DNA of 6,313 nucleotides, taken from positions 1 through 6,313 of the forward strand of contig CANISA010000094.1 of NCBI GenBank assembly GCA_947470005.1. The letters are read 5' to 3'. The notes beneath the pieces were generated by a model. It did no database searches, had not been told where the DNA came from, and saw only the letters and a program-made list of their open reading frames with translations. This DNA is from Legionellaceae bacterium. GTDB lineage: Bacteria; Pseudomonadota; Gammaproteobacteria; Legionellales; Legionellaceae. Each line of letters begins with the position of its first letter. The first letter of the stretch is position 1. Of this stretch, positions 6,177 through 6,313 are shown piece after piece. Position numbers and translations under genes: made by a program.

Positions 6177-6313
6177 ATGGGTTGGTTGTCGCGCGCGCAG
6201 AAGTCAAATTGATTTTAAATCAACGAGCGCCTGGAGTAGATGTATGGGCTTATGGCAGGCCGAGTGAATGGGCGTGCTCATGAGACCAGTGATTTGGATC
6301 TGATTTTTCGTAA
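6177..6313 (+). pseudogene. MNT-type nucleotidyltransferase, frameshifted N-terminal part (3' end off window)
   Basis: No single frame is open, but joined pieces read as the start of a small MNT-domain nucleotidyltransferase, a family often acting as the antitoxin of HEPN-MNT pairs. The ATG frame gives MGWLSRA. A second frame (from about 6200) gives EVKLILNQRAPGVDVWAYG and ends at TGA 6281. A third (6261 to the window end) gives RVNGRAHETSDLDLIFR. Removing one CG unit from the run at 6190-6198 and one G from the pair at 6258-6259 restores a continuous reading, with the family signature G-S-R-V-N-G...S-D-L-D-L, including both catalytic aspartates (codons 6291 and 6297). An alternative is a TTG start at 6182, needing only the single-G repair. 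A sequencing error could explain either shift. The C-terminus and any HEPN partner lie beyond the window. Confidence 0.65.

Noticed and set aside
6055..6267. A 70-codon plus-strand open frame spanning the start of the ATPase gene and the divergent region
   Set aside because: It lies mostly antisense to the conserved ATPase N-terminus, its start has no ribosome site, and the real signal in its 3' half is the MNT protein in other frames.
1..6313. tRNA, rRNA, CRISPR array, insertion sequence or attachment site
   Set aside because: No cloverleaf, regularly spaced repeats, transposase/integrase motifs or flanking direct repeats were seen on either strand.

Overview
The window looks like a chromosomal stretch from a gammaproteobacterium. 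The main reason is a feoB gene followed by an overlapping feoC, an arrangement best known from that class. Base composition, judged by eye, is in the mid-40s percent G+C. A Legionellales-type lineage would fit the protein style, but this is only an impression and cannot be settled from the sequence alone.

Layout. (1) Positions 1-700 hold the 3' end of a ferrous-iron uptake operon: the C-terminal membrane part of FeoB (cut by the window edge) and a small FeoC overlapping it by 20 nt. (2) Positions 701-1005 are non-coding. They hold a weak hairpin that may end the feo transcript, some short repeats, and a good extended -10 promoter just before the next gene. (3) Positions 1006-4673 hold a two-gene operon: a 904-residue SNF2-family DNA translocase with all the helicase motifs I could check, then, 8 nt later, a 314-residue SWIM zinc-finger protein with a Cro/CI-like helix-turn-helix at its C-terminus. 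SNF2 + SWIM is a recurrent bacterial gene pair with no settled function. (4) Positions 4674-4739 separate convergent genes and contain a hairpin with a T-run that would terminate the minus-strand gene. (5) Positions 4740-6104 on the minus strand encode an AAA_14/DUF4143 ATPase with an apparently intact PD-(D/E)XK-type nuclease core. (6) Divergent from it, from 6177 to the window end, are the remains of a MNT-type nucleotidyltransferase gene. No single frame reads through it, but three frames joined by two small indels give a recognisable MNT N-terminus, including the catalytic G-S...SDLDL region. The ordinary open reading frames hide this broken gene.

How they fit together. FeoB and FeoC work together in Fe(II) import. 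The SNF2 and SWIM proteins are probably co-expressed and may act as one DNA-remodelling or DNA-sensing unit. The DUF4143 ATPase and the broken MNT gene are of the kind common in accessory, toxin-antitoxin-like or defence-related neighbourhoods, so the right half may be a small accessory segment beside a housekeeping iron operon. I see no transposase, integrase, tRNA, rRNA or CRISPR array.
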